Part shown: positions 21,793 to 32,471 of the stretch, in pieces
Layout: the number at the start of each line of letters is the position of its first letter
Position numbering within the stretch: the stretch's first letter is position 1
NCBI GenBank assembly: GCA_013146195.2
Contig: CM028379.1
Location: 91,369,401 to 91,433,400, forward strand
DNA length: 64,000 bases
From: Codonopsis lanceolata
Lineage: Eukaryota; Streptophyta; Magnoliopsida; Asterales; Campanulaceae
Direction of reading: 5' to 3'
Translations under genes and position numbers: made by a program
The notes under the pieces: model-generated
What the model was told of the DNA's origin: nothing
Seen by the model: only the letters and a program-made list of their open reading frames with translations
Databases searched by the model: none

Positions 21793-23017
21793 GTAAGTGA
21801 CCCACATTTTCTCTTTTGATCTTTGTCATAAATAACCAAATCTCTAAGCGTAGTACTGCAACAAGCGATAAATTGAATACTCCAAAACTATCGATCATAG
21901 TCTTAAGCTTGACGAAGAGATGCGGAACAATATGTGATGATGATAATTACGGGTTCAAAATCAAACCATAATACAAATAAAGTACATGAAATTGAAATGG
22001 GGAAAGTGCTATGGTGAGACATGAATCCGAATGCCTTGTAGGACCACGCTTATTTTCAAAGTAGTTGATGGTTAACACGGCATTATCAACTAGAACTTGG
22101 TTTGGATAAACTCTTTCTGCATAATGAATACTTTGTTGCTTGTGTACCTGTTTTTCTACCCTTAGACGCTTGAGGGTGTGTACTTGCGCATGTAGTCACC
22201 TGTGAAGGAGCTTTGAAAGCTTGCGTCATTTGCGGTCTAAGGCATCTAAAGTCTAACTTTACCTATCACCAATTGCTTTTTGTGTACCTGTTTTTGAGTG
22301 ACTTCGGACGACGCTGTTCTTTGTTTGAATTTACCTTGGACAGTTTAGTTAGTTTGAATTTTGCGGAATAAACTATCATAATTTCCATCCCGTAAGTAAT
22401 CTTCATGTGTGAGTTTAATTCGTGAGTTTTTGTGGGCGTTTTTGTTTGGAGAGTTTGGTTCAGCCATAGGGCTGTCCAAAAAAGCTGGAACAAATTTGTT
22501 AATTCAAGCTTCCGCATACGCATCAGCATATATATGTAATGAAACAATTGGAATAATAATATTATTGATATGTGTCTCACCTCTGTGACTCTTCCTTTCT
22601 TCTCTGTCATAGTAAGATAATCTAATTTCCATTCAGGTTGGTAGTTCCTCCGCATGACGATGGTGTCAAGTTTCCTTGTGAAAGAGTAGAACAAGTGAGG
22701 GAAGATATTCAAAAACAAATACAAGGCCGACAATGCTACGGAAATGGAGAAAATCAAAGCGATTTCAAGCTAATGCAAGAGGAAATTCGGTCACTTAGAG
22801 CCCAACAACCTCCACCAACGTCTATGTAGTTTGACAGTTAGACAATGCCTTTAGTTAATCACTTGGAGACTCTTAACATTCTCTACACTTTCATGTAATC
22901 AGACACATCGACAATGACTTTTGAATGAAATGCTTAAACTTGAGTTGTTTTAAATATTTGATTTTAGATTTAATTTTTTTTGTAAAATGTGAAATATGAA
23001 ATGTTCAATCAGGTACG

Positions 23018-23087
<70 letters not shown>

Positions 23088-23094
23088 AAAATTC
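21793..23094. other. CACTA-1 interior, right: segment shared with CACTA-2, and a short coiled-coil-like frame
   Basis: At 22461-22540 the plus strand has an AGCCATAGGGCTG...AAGCTTCCGCATACGCATC segment. The same segment recurs in reverse at 63930-64000 in the second CACTA element. At 22625-22828 (+) a short frame reads CERVEQVREDIQKQIQG and later DFKLMQEEIRSLRAQQ, then stops. It looks like the tail of a coiled-coil protein and could be a remnant of a CACTA-encoded accessory protein. An overlapping minus-strand frame at 22266-22757 is probably chance. Confidence 0.4.
23021..23084. repeat. (AT)n microsatellite, about 32 units
   Basis: Uninterrupted alternating AT of about 64 bases just inside the right subterminal region of CACTA-1. 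Confidence 0.97.
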
Positions 23095-23523
23095 TTTAAA
23101 AGCGCAGCGAAAAAGTCCAATGCAAAAATGTAACAAAAAATGCAACGAAAAAAATCTGTTGCATTCTTGCAACAAAAAATGCAACGAAAAAAATCTGTTG
23201 CACGAATGCAACAAAAAAATTCTGTTGCAAGAATGCAACGGAAAAAGTTTGTTGCAAGAATGCAACAGAAAAAATTAGTTGTTATTTGCAACAGACGTCA
23301 ACTACTCTTAAAAACACATTTGCAACAGAAAAATTTGAAATTGCAACGCTCGATTTTCGTTGCAATATCATGCAACGGAATACATTCGGTTGCACAAAAT
23401 TCTAACGAGGGTTTTCCAAGCGAATTTGCAACAAACTTTTTCCGTTTCAATCGTCTAATTGTAACGGATTTTCATTTTTTGCAACGGAATTTTCCGTTTC
23501 AATTGCTCTGTTTTCTTGTAGTG
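23095..23523. repeat. CACTA-1 right subterminal and terminal repeats
   Basis: At least a dozen copies of TGCAACGAAAAA, TCTGTTGCA and GAATGCAACA words occur in both orientations, ending in TTTTCTTGTAGTG. The open frames crossing it on either strand (such as repeated LQQKN or FFCCI peptides) are products of the repeat and not genes. Confidence 0.85.
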
Positions 23524-23840
23524 AAAAGAGAAATCAGATTCCAAAACCTAATTACAGAATATTAAAGAAATAGATTGGATCGAAAAGCTATGACACCATA
23601 TTAACTTTGGAAACAAGGCTTAGGGATTGAAGAACAAAATTAATGAAAGTTGACAAAAAAACAAATTTTCATTGATTAATCATGTTTCTCAAAAGTAATT
23701 ACAGATGGATTGTTATCTCCTGCTATATATATACACTTACTCTTGCGTCTAAGTGGGTCTGCTTTGTCATCCCCAGCTTGTCAAAATACTTTGCATGTGT
23801 TTGTTTTCTCAGAAACGACTTGTAAGGGTAAAATAGGCAT
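23524..23840 (-). mobile_element. Copia A leader, primer site and 5' LTR
   Basis: After the CACTA element, the leader of copia A resumes at 23524. The minus strand at 23587-23598 reads TGGTGTCATAGC, a decayed initiator Met-tRNA primer site. The LTR starts at about 23599. It has a TATA-like TATATATAG run on the minus strand near 23720-23732. The outer LTR border is not clear; I place it loosely near 23840. Confidence 0.5.
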
Positions 23841-24690
23841 GACCTATTTTGGTCTTGTTTCACCTTTCTTGGTCAAAATAGGATTTTTGATATGTTTGTG
23901 TTAATTTAGGACTTAGTATATTTTATTAGATTTAGTTCATCATTTTTGGTAAAAAAATCTTTAATTAGATTTTGTTTTTCCTTGGTCCTTAAGGTTTTAT
24001 CATTTTTGGAAACAAAATATTCCTAAAGATTTGTGGTTTCTTGGACCTAAATTTTAGGAGTTGTTTTTGGAAACTAAATCTAGTCAACAATCCTTTGTCA
24101 ACTGTGTTTCTAGACTCCTTATTTATATGGTAATAAAATCTAGAAATAAGGTAAGTAGATTTTATTCCTTTCTACTAATCCTTGTCCTTGTTGGAGATGG
24201 ATTCCTTCTTTGTGTAGGTTTCCTCAAGCATTATAAATAGAAGACAAAGGGAGCAGGCGTGGTGTCTGAGATATAGAGAGTGAAGAGAGGCGATTCGGTC
24301 AAGAAAATTGATTCGAACGATTTGAGTTTTAGCGTCTTTGTCGAGAATTTGAATGTGCTTAGGATGTTGTAACATTGGAAGCAACATTGGAAGCGTTTAT
24401 CTTGTTTTGACTTCCTAGCTGATTTTAGGAAGCTATTTGTTTCTTCCACCTTTTATATTTTTTATGTGGGTGTTTTGCTCTCAAGACTTGTTGTCTTGTG
24501 AGAGTGTTTTGTTTTGTGATTTCACATAGTTTTTTGTAAAACGATTCATCCTTTTTAGTGAAATATTTTTGACCATGAGGCTAGATCTACAAGTATAAGC
24601 TTGTAGATTGTTTGGTAAACTTTTGTGATTAATTTTATGCTTTAGTATTAAGTCTTCCGCTGTTTTTGATATTTTTCTGTCTATTGTGAC
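23841..24690 (+). other. Unassigned stretch with LTR-like features
   Basis: No gene is recognised. A TATAAATAG box near 24231, a GC-richer stretch after it, and a long T-rich stretch ending GTGACTTCCA near 24698 resemble the U3-R-U5 order of a plus-strand solo LTR of about 0.8 kb. I could not find matching target duplications or a primer site, so this stays a suggestion. Confidence 0.25.
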
Positions 24691-25860
24691 TTCCATTATA
24701 GCTTTTTCACAAGCTACATTGGAAACTGCATTAGGCAGTTTGGAGAATCCTAGCTACTCGCGTTCTTCCACGACTATGAATGTATGGGCTCGTTTGGCGT
24801 CTAATTTTGGCAAAATTCGGGTATATTCCAGCTTGCTTCATCTATTTCACACTTGGGTGGGTTCTTCACCTGTAATCGCAGTCTAGTGCATGCAAGTACG
24901 GTATATTTATGTTCACATGCTGGGAACTTTGGAAAGCCATATGCTGTTAAGAACTAGAATTATGAGAGAAATTTGAGAGATTAAAGAGAGAGACTTGGAA
25001 CAATTTTCATCATTATATACCCTTTATTCAAGCTAGAGCAAACTATTTATAAAAACACCGGGGGGGGGGACAACAAAGCAAAACAAGAAACTAAGTACAA
25101 GGCAAAAACTAGGAATGCACGTGATCTCTACTAACTAATGATGACTAAGATAACTACCATGATGCCCACTAATATGAGTCATCCAAAGTAACCATATCAT
25201 ATGCACATCGATTTTTTATGGCAATCCTATGAATGTTGATCATATTGTTCGCCGGGTTCAGTCAAGTCTATGCGACTTGAATCAGGTTTTCAAACTAAAA
25301 GCTATTATAGGGCAGCGAGCTTGTTTAGCTTTTCAGAATTTTTGAATTCCAATTCAAATGGTAGTGCCAAAGCCTGGATTATGGTTACGTTGGGAACCTC
25401 CGGATAATGATTTTTTTAAGATTAATACAGATGGTTCTTATATTAACGGGCAATGTACTGGTGGGGGCATTGTGAGGAACAGTTGTGGTTGCTTTATTTG
25501 TGCCTTCTCCAATTTCTATGATCTTGGATCAAATATGAGGCTAAATTGTTAGCATTACGGGATGGTTTAAAAGCTACTTGCCATGATTTGGGCTTGGATA
25601 AGGTAATGTAATGCTTGAGGCGATTCTTTGGTTTCGGTGAATGTTCTTCTACATCTTCATCAGGCTCCTTGGAAATTTGAGTACGTTACTGCTTAGGCCG
25701 GTGTAGTGAGCTCTTGGGGATGCTACTTTGGTGCATATTTTTCGAGAAAAGATTATGGTGGCTGATAGGCTTGCAGCAGTTGGTCATGTTCATCGAGATA
25801 TTCTTTACGCTATGATAGGCTTTCGGACACTCCTAGGCTCCTAGCAGCGTTCGTTTGGCT
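24691..25860 (+). pseudogene. LINE (non-LTR retrotransposon) 3' end with RNase H, split by a solo LTR
   Basis: The left piece has WARLASNFGKI and LLHLFHTWVG, then CWELWKA near 24918-24940, typical of the zf-RVT and linker region near the C-terminus of plant LINE ORF2. After the solo LTR the reading resumes with NVDHIVRRVQSSLCDLNQ. Then comes an RVT_3-type RNase H: KINTDGSYINGQ with the first Asp, GGGIVRN, a YEAKLLALRDGL block with the Glu, and a VADRLAAVGH-like end. Frameshifts near 25540 and 25610 and in-frame stops make it dead. No poly(A) tail was seen directly after it. Confidence 0.8.
24945..25199 (-). mobile_element. Solo copia-type LTR (255 bp) inside the LINE
   Basis: A segment TGTTAAGAAC...ACCATATCA with TG...CA ends is flanked by the exact 5-bp duplication TATGC (24940-24944 and 25200-25204). 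On the minus strand it has TTTATAAATAG as TATA box, GAATAAAGG as possible poly(A) signal, and a TTCTTAACA end. No internal domain remains, as expected after LTR-LTR recombination. The LINE reading continues across the site if the LTR and one TATGC are ignored. Confidence 0.88.
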
Positions 25861-25942
25861 TTTCATGATGACATTTCTGGCTATTATAATTATCATTTGG
25901 TCGTCTCTGTTGTAGTGTTTGCTTTCGTTATTGTAGTTAATA

Positions 25943-26197
25943 CTCCTCCGGATTCACAAATAATTGTCTGGATTGGCTTGATTTAAGAAAAAGACAATTG
26001 AATTGATTATTTATATTGGTTTAATATGTAGTTTCCTTTAAAACCCATGTATATATGTGACTTATAATTAAAGTAGAGTTAAAAAATAAGGGTAAAGTGG
26101 TAAAAGTGATGTCCTAAAAAGATAAGTTTCAAATTGAACAATTATTTTGAGACGGACGAAAAAGAAAAGGATGACGATAATTTAGGGACGGAGGGAG
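25943..26197. mobile_element. Stowaway-like MITE 1 (255 bp)
   Basis: Inverted ends CTCCTCCGGATTCACAAATAAT (decayed) and TTTAGGGACGGAGGGAG are flanked by TA on both sides. The interior is homologous to the MITE at 39047-39279, sharing GATTATTTATATTGGTTTAA and GTGGTAAAAGTGATGT. CTCCCTCCGT ends with TA duplications are typical of Tc1/mariner-derived Stowaway MITEs. Confidence 0.85.
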
Positions 26198-26313
26198 TAG
26201 TTCTTTTCGAGGTTAGGCCCTTGCCCCTCCTTGGGTTGGCAAGTTGTCCTTGTCCCCCACTTGTTTGTTTCTCTCCTTTATTTTTATTTATAAGCTTATT
26301 TATTAAAAAAAAT

Positions 26314-26321
<8 letters not shown>

Positions 26322-26345
<24 letters not shown>
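26322..26345. repeat. (AT)n microsatellite
   Basis: About 12 AT units directly to the left of the Helitron-like element's 5' end. Confidence 0.9.
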
Positions 26346-26347
<2 letters not shown>

Positions 26348-26348
<1 letters not shown>

Positions 26349-28230
26349 CTATAATATAAAACAGATCAGATAATTGAGAAAAGCTAACTACTGGTCAGGA
26401 TTGATTTTTACCAAACACAATTACTGGCTAGGATTAAATCTCATACATCTCAACTGTAACCTCCTTTTCCTCACTCTTCTTCTCACACGGTTGAAATATT
26501 TTCTCCTTCTCTCTCTTAACCTCCTCTTCCTTTCTCTTCTTCTCTCTTATTCTCTCTTCCTCAGCCTATTCTATTCCCTTTTTTCTCCGTTTCTCTCTTT
26601 TTCTCTCTTCTTCTCTCTTCCTATTCTTCGCGATTTCTCCTCCTCTCCATCTCAGTTATATTTCTTCCTCTTCGCCATCCCCATCTCTCTCTCTATCGGT
26701 CTCTCCAAGTTTTCTCCACCGGAATTTATATTATTTAGTTTTTTTTCCCTGATTTGGAATTGTTCTTTTTTGCTACACTTTTATGATTTGTGGGTTTTAA
26801 TTGGGCAGTCAAGAATTCTTCCAAGTTTTTGCTACAAAAAGTCACATGATTTCTTTTTTTTTTTTTTGCTTTCTTTACTGTTTTCTGAAAATAACAAAAA
26901 TTCACATGATTTTTCTCAACCTGGTGAGTGTTTAGATTAATTCGTTTTTTTTTAACAAAAAGTCACATGATTTTTCTTTGATTCTCTCTGATTTGCAATC
27001 GTTATTTTTTGCTATACTTTTCTGATTTGTGGGTTTTAATTGGTAGTTATCAGTCAAGAATTCAAGTTTTGGGTTTTAATTTGAGTGTTGCTTCTCTCTG
27101 ATTTGCATGTTGTAAAATCGGCATACCTGATATGTTGAGACAGGTCACTTCCAGGAATTAGCACTTGATATTGTAGTTAGGGACAGACAAACAAAGTGGG
27201 TTTGATCAACTTCTGTCAAGCTTTAAGCTCACTTGCCTTGGGAAATATTGACTTCCCTTTTCTTTCAAACTTAAAGCATACTTCTAAAATGCAAAAGAGA
27301 ACAGAGAAAGCTTGAGAGCTATACTTTTAAAACATGTGGATATGTGGACAAATTAGAGTTAAGCGATACCATCTGATGGCAATTGTTATTTTTGGCCTCT
27401 AAATTTTCTGATTTTTCCCAAATTGCAAAGTCACCAAAAGTTAACTTTTGAGAAAAATTATAAACGGAAACTGATTTATACAATACTATATTTTGTTTTT
27501 CCCATGTTAAACTTCTGTAACATGAAAATATGAATATATTTTTTTGGGACAATAACCTTACTTATTTCGAGGTGTTGTCGGGTGGGTAAAGGGAACACCA
27601 ACAACATGACCGGACAAAGTAAATTAATTTATTTCGATTTTTTATCTCATTGTCTTAGTTTTCAATTTCAAAACTCAATTATAAGTGTTTTTTAAAAGTG
27701 TAACATGAAAATATAAATAATTTTTTTTGGGACTGAAAATTATTAAATAATAAACATAACCTTATTTATTTCGATGTGTCGCCGGGTGGGTAAAGGGGAC
27801 GCCAATACATTTTTTTGTAATTATTTTATGTGATTATCATTTTTTTTTCATTTCAATTTCTACTTAAATTATTTACAAAATCTATACAGTAACAAGTTCC
27901 ACTAAATGGGACCGCCCCTGTTTCCCATTTAAAAAAAAATTGGTTTTACTTACAAAAGTAACTTTTACATTTTTATTCCACTGTTGGATGATCATATTGT
28001 TTTAATTGATTATCAAGAAGAGTTAATTTTAAATTGGTTATTTTGTAAGTTTGAGTTTCCTTTGTTAAACATATTCAGAAACACTTTGTTCTGGAGTATG
28101 TCACCTTATCCATAAAATTTTTGAACTTTTTTTCATACATGATTAAAACATATATTGATTTATTTGAATACGGACACCGTCTCATCATCTCATACTGATG
28201 TCGTGCCATAGGCACGGGTACAAAAACTTG
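26348..28230 (+). mobile_element. Helitron-like non-autonomous element 1 (~1.88 kb)
   Basis: The 5' end TCTATAATATAAAACAG follows an A. The 3' end has a GTGCCATAGGCAC hairpin and then GGGTACAAAAACTTG followed by T. A TC start, a small hairpin about 10 bases from a CTRR-like end, and insertion between A and T are Helitron hallmarks; the CTTG terminus is a departure from CTRR. There is no Rep/helicase frame. The interior has a CT-rich part at 26460-26740 and a repeated segment (27516-27810). The frame at 26374-26940 is a low-complexity product of the CT-rich part. Confidence 0.6.
27516..27810. repeat. Imperfect direct repeat inside the Helitron-like element
   Basis: AACATGAAAATAT...TTTTTTTGGGAC followed by CCTTA(C/T)TTATTTCGA and CGGGTGGGTAAAGG occurs at 27516-27607 and again at 27702-27810. 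Confidence 0.75.
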
Positions 28231-28506
28231 TTTATATTATAAAAGAGCTCAGGGTCTAACTGGTGGCCCTGATCGAATTGTGTTAAACATAACTGACGGT
28301 TCAGATTGATTCGTAAGTATATGAGCTACAAATGAACCCCTTAATTATGAGTTTTGTTTGAATTATCTCTCTACAATTACATATAAAACCTTTAGTTGTG
28401 AGTTTTATTTGAATTACCTTGTCAGTTATGAGTTTTGTTTATCACGACCATTCATTAAACTAATCTTATATCGACACCGTGTCTATGGCACGAGCACGTA
28501 TACTAG
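28231..28506 (+). mobile_element. Helitron-like element 2, abutting element 1
   Basis: The 5' end TTTATATTATAAAAGAGC directly follows element 1. The 3' end has a short hairpin-capable GTGTCTATGGCAC segment and then GAGCACGTATACTAG followed by T, a good CTRR end. It is 276 bases without a gene. The start resembles Helitron TCTATATTATAAAA ends with one change. The head-to-tail contact suggests insertion at the AT/T junction at the end of element 1. Confidence 0.5.
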
Positions 28507-28987
28507 TATATATATATACACTTACATTCGTGATTTCCACTAACTGCTCTCACTAACTACGGACAGACTGGCTAACAAACTCAATTTGTATAGCAATTTA
28601 CAAATATACCCTTAGTAAGTTAACTAACTTAACTAATAACTACTAAGCCTGTAGTTATCTGGAGACGTCCACACAAGGTAATTGGATTGGATTATACATT
28701 CACTGCAATATGCCCATTGGATTGGATTATACATTTGTTGTTTTGAGAATCACTCACTGTAATATATTCATTAACTACGTACTTTTACTTCTTATTTCTA
28801 CGGTGGAGGACTAGAGCAAAAGTTCTTAGCTTTTCTTCAATTGGCGACTATAAAAATCTTCCGGATTCTCAATGGGCATATCGAATTAAAAAACATACCC
28901 TTACATATAAATATCACACAAAAGTAAAGAAATAAAGGATATATATAATGACAAAATAATAAAAAATTAAAGAAAAAAATGGTGAGT

Positions 28988-29386
28988 CTATAATGTAGTT
29001 GCCAGTTCACGAGAAGCCAACAAGTTGTTGTAAATTTCATAAACTAGCCTGTTGTGAAATTCCTCATTTGAATACTGTGTGGAAGCTTGGCGAGCCTTTG
29101 GAATTCTTTTTGTGCCGAAAACATTTCCATTATTGAGCTGCCCACCTAAACCAAGCATCAGGTTAATGTAGGCATTCTTAAACTTTCTCCATAGCCTCAA
29201 TGGAGAAACTATTCTCAAGCGCAACCTTGGGACTGCTCTGATTTTCCAAAACCGCTGGGGACTGCCTCCAATCCGAATGACCTTCATGTTCTTTCGGTTT
29301 GTATAAGCATCCAGTCGTTGGTATCTTCTTCTCCTCCAATACCTGCTTAAGCTGCTACAATCAATCGAGCTCGAGAGGATTTCCAT
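28988..29386 (-). CDS. Paralog 1 of an unidentified small basic protein family (132 aa)
   Basis: I do not recognise the family. The protein starts MEILSSSIDC and is rich in Arg and Lys in its first half (YWRRRRYQR, NMKVIRIGG, FWKIR). A central block SPLRLWRKFKNAYINLML follows, then KRIPKARQAS, and it ends EEFHNRLVYEIY...ASRELATTL. There is no signal peptide or membrane segment. It is an intronless frame with no internal stop. Upstream are a CTATATATA TATA box (29478-29486, about 92 bases before the ATG) and GTTGACCA (29548-29555). Three paralogs with the same block order lie in the window on the same strand. Conservation among them supports it being a real gene. Function unknown; a nuclear or nucleic-acid-binding role would be a guess from charge alone. 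Confidence 0.8.
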   Translation of the reverse strand: MEILSSSIDCSSLSRYWRRRRYQRLDAYTNRKNMKVIRIGGSPQRFWKIRAVPRLRLRIVSPLRLWRKFKNAYINLMLGLGGQLNNGNVFGTKRIPKARQASTQYSNEEFHNRLVYEIYNNLLASRELATTL

Positions 29387-29477
29387 TTCTTATTTGTGTC
29401 TTTAGTATGCTTGGGAGATGTTGGAAGAAGAGTTTGTGGAGTTGATTTAAAAATGAATTGAAGGTGCATGTGTGGGA

Positions 29478-29558
29478 TATATATAGGGAAAAGTTAAATT
29501 TCGAGGTAGAAAGTTTACAATTTGGTCGTTGTTCGCCAACGGGTTGATGGTCAACAAA
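29478..29558 (-). promoter_or_regulatory. Promoter of paralog 1: TATA box and W-box-like site
   Basis: On the gene's strand, CTATATATA at 29478-29486 and TTTGTTGACCA at 29548-29558. TTGACC is the core bound by WRKY transcription factors. Equivalent pairs occur in front of the other paralogs. Confidence 0.55.
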
Positions 29559-29599
29559 GCCAATTTAAGTATAATTTGGTATGCTATTGGCTATTGCTA

Positions 29600-30300
29600 G
29601 GTAGCAGTGAACTCTGGCTCACATCAACAGTTGAGCAAGTGCGTCACGGAAGATCTTTCCTTGCATATTATATCACCCTATGATTGTCGTCACATCACAC
29701 GTGCAAATATAAAACTTTCTTACGGGCAAGTGTATTATCTATTTTCCCATGTTTCATATTAAAAATTATGTTTATAGTTTTTATAATATTTTATTTTTAT
29801 CTTTCACTTATATATATATTTTTAAGTACATTTATAATTATAATTAACTTATTTTAAGTCTTTCAAATAAACTTTATTCAAGGAACTATATTCTAGGGGA
29901 GAGATTCCATGTATGTAACGTATGACCTCACCATTGTATTATGTTCCGAGACCTTACAGTTTTTTTTTTTAATTTTCAAATTGAATCACGCTAACATATT
30001 CATGACATTTCGTTAAATAACACTTTTTTTTAGAGATGGGTGCGGCACCCTGTCAATAATGTTTGAACAACTCATTTTGTAACTGAGAAAAAAATGCCCA
30101 TAAAGGTGGTTCAGTAGTAAAGATAAAGTTTTACAATGTTTGAGGTCTCAAGTTCGATCAATTATCATCCCCCTTAGTTAAGGTTTAAACAACTCTTAAA
30201 TTATTAATTCTAGTAAAAGATAGAATAATGTTCATAATTGAGGGAACGGTGAACCAAGGAAATTAATTGAAATACGACACAATATTGAGAAAAATGCAAG
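29600..30300. other. Gene-free AT-rich stretch
   Basis: Upstream intergenic DNA of paralog 1. I see AT-rich runs and no gene, clear terminal repeats or long open frame. Confidence 0.5.
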
Positions 30301-30305
30301 TGTAA

Positions 30306-30563
30306 GGCCTCATTAGGTATAGCGTTTAAACGTGACGTTTTCAAAATATAGTATTTTTTTCTACAGATTTAGAAAACTATTTCAAAATGATATTTTCCTA
30401 AACAGAGTAGTTGTAAGAAATGACACATCGTTCTAAAACCTATGTTTTCCCTCACAGCTCCAAATTGGATTGTTTTTAAACGCAGTATTGAAACAATTTA
30501 AAATAAAAAATGCTGTATTTTTTGTCAGCGTTTTAATCAAAACGTTCTATTAAACAAGCTTTT
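30306..30563. mobile_element. Possible MITE with imperfect ~50-bp inverted ends
   Basis: The left end GGCCTCATTAGGTATAGCGT and the reverse complement of the right end (AAGCTTGTTTAATAGAACGT) agree moderately. They continue with matching CGTTTT, CAAAAAATA and TATTTTTT segments. No clear target duplication was found, so the class (hAT or MULE) is open. Confidence 0.35.
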
Positions 30564-31783
30564 AAGCAATATATAAGTTAGAATAATCAATTTTTGTACT
30601 TTCTTTAGATAGTTTTAATAGATCGTTTTACGGGATACCTACTCCACGCAATCACGCATAGTAAGTTCTAGCAGTTCTCATAGGTCAATTTATGTACGTT
30701 CTTTGGAGCCAATTATAACACCATCTGCATCGCATAGTTAAGTATCGATCATAATGACTAATTTACCTTCGTATTTACTATCAATCTTAACCTCATTTAA
30801 GAGTTCACCAATCAATATATATATATATAAAAGCAACGTAGTCTATATAGAGAAAAATCTCGTCAAAACTTTGTTTCCCAAAATAGAAACTCATATTAAC
30901 AAGAAACAATTAATGAATTCTTTAATTAAATAATTCAAAAACTCCTTGGAACTTCCACCGTGAATTATCTCAATTTGCACATTTTTTCCAATTCTCGATC
31001 GTGTTAAACGGAAATGAATCAACACATTTTAAATTATGATTAATGAAAATGGATTAGTTCACAATCACCGCTCTTTCTTCATATATGATTAGCTACTTGT
31101 AAGAAAGATGAACTCATCAAATATTGTTCGACATTTATTTCACAATCTCCTTCCTCACATAAACAGTGATTCTTCACAATATGAACTCATCAAATATTGA
31201 AATATTATATTTAAAAAATCAAGTAAATCTAGAAATACCCAAAAATTGAGATGTAAAAAAACCATTGACAAATTAGAAGTAGTATGAAATAAAAATCACT
31301 AGAAAAAATATCTTTTGAAAATTCTAAATGATTAAAACAGTTAGGAGATTTATCTAAAAATAAATAACAAAAATAAATGTATAAAAATATTAACAAATTC
31401 ACAGTAGATCTAAATGTCAAAAATATTTTTTTATACAAAAAAATTAAACACAATGTTTTTATGTGATTTCATTATATCTGAATACTCCTCGAAACATTCA
31501 TCATTTTTTACAGCAAACTTTATGATTTACAATTGCATCCCTTATAACATTAAATAGTCAAAACTCCTTGAAACATACATCATACTATTAAACCCCAATT
31601 TTTTTTTCTAAAAAAATGACTTTATTTTCTCAAATCTTAAATATACAAGTCTCTAATTTTTAAATCAAAACAAATATTTTTTTAATTGAAAGTAGTTGTC
31701 ACCAACATTATTTATTCTTTATTTTTGAAAGTTTGTTTTTCTTCTTTGTTTCGCTTGTATAAGTTAATTGAAAAATTGTATGG
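30564..31783. other. Gene-free AT-rich stretch, probably the body of a Helitron-like element
   Basis: AT-rich sequence without a recognisable gene. CTCATCAAATATTG occurs twice at about 31111 and 31186. The small minus-strand frame at 31229-31453 is low-complexity. The right border is a Helitron-like 3' end, but I could not place a 5' end. Confidence 0.35.
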
Positions 31784-31814
31784 CCGTGCGTTTAATGCAC
31801 GGGTGTAAAACTAG
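31784..31814 (+). mobile_element. Helitron-like 3' terminus
   Basis: A perfect hairpin CCGTGC-GTTTAAT-GCACGG is followed by GTGTAAAACTAG and then T. This matches the Helitron rule of a short GC-rich hairpin 10-12 bases before a CTRR end. The element body lies to the left. Confidence 0.65.
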
Positions 31815-32015
31815 TTAGTCTTACAAAAAATTAGTCAGCAAGACCTAATTTATGAATTAATTAATCCTTCAAATAGAATTTGACATACACAACTTCCACA
31901 ACCAATGAACCAAATTAGTGACACCTCAATTGGGACTTCAAATTGAGATATTCTTGTTCATGAAATCACATACACGAAAGAGTTAATCGATAGTAAACAA
32001 ATTTAAAAACAAAAA

Positions 32016-32433
32016 TTAAAAGCTGTGATCAGTAGCTAGTTCACGAGAAGCGGACAAGTTTTTGTACATTTCATAAACTAGTCTGTTGTGAAATTCGTCA
32101 TGGGAATAGTTTGTAGAAGGTTGGCGTATCTTTGGAATTCTTTTTCCACCAAAAATACTTGCAGTAGAATTGAGTTGCGGTTGCCCACCCAAACTAAGCA
32201 TAAAGTTAATGTAGGCATTCCTAAACTTTCTCCAGAGCTTCAACGGCGATATCATCTTAACTCGCAGCCTTCGGACTGCTTTGATATTCCAACACCGCCG
32301 TGGGCGACCTCCAATCTTAATCACCTTCATATTACTTTTTCGATATCCACCTGCATCGACGTTCAGCCGCTGGTATTTCCTTCTCTTCCAACACCTCTTT
32401 AAACTACCATCAAATGGGCTTGAAAATATATCC

Positions 32434-32435
<2 letters not shown>
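32016..32435 (-). CDS. Paralog 2 of the unidentified small basic protein family (139 aa)
   Basis: Same family as paralog 1. It has MDIFSSPFDGSLKRCWKRRKYQR, a KSNMKVIKIGGRPRR block, SPLKLWRKFRNAYINFML, GKRIPKIRQPS, and DEFHNRLVYEMYKNL followed by SASRELATDHSF. I chose the Met of MDIFSS because the other three copies start MEI(L/I/F)S. The frame stays open 21 codons upstream, but only through a (GT)n repeat that would encode His-Thr repeats. An extra insertion after MLSLGG (PQLNSTAS) and the longer DHSF tail distinguish it. No signal peptide, no membrane segment, no intron needed. Function unknown. Confidence 0.8.

Positions 32436-32468
<33 letters not shown>
32436..32468. repeat. (GT)n microsatellite in the leader of paralog 2
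   Basis: About 16 uninterrupted GT units (CA on the gene strand) end immediately at the start codon of paralog 2, between it and the TATA box. An upstream in-frame ATG at 32496-32498 would add a His-Thr-rich extension if used. Confidence 0.95.

Positions 32469-32471
<3 letters not shown>

Larger units (their letters stand above)
15698..23523. mobile_element. CACTA (En/Spm) transposon 1 carrying host gene pieces
   Basis: The left end is CACTACAAGAAAACTGGGCA and the right end is its inverted match ending TTTTCTTGTAGTG. They agree over about 28 bases with a few changes. AAA flanks each side, fitting the 3-bp target duplication of CACTA elements. Both ends carry subterminal repeats of TTGCAAC/GCAACGGA words (15720-15890, 23095-23510). 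The 7.8-kb interior has no recognisable transposase, so it is probably non-autonomous. It contains exon-like pieces of a WD40 gene (21263-21792), an exon-like 5' segment near 16000-16150, a tandem repeat, and an (AT)n tract. It is inserted into the leader of copia A. Confidence 0.88.

Noticed and set aside
22950..23565. Long open frames with repeated FFRCI / LQQKN peptides
   Set aside because: They are translations of the CACTA subterminal repeats and the (AT)n tract, not genes.
26374..26940. A 188-residue plus-strand frame rich in Leu, Ser and Phe
   Set aside because: It comes from a CT-rich tract in a Helitron-like element. No motif or start context supports it.
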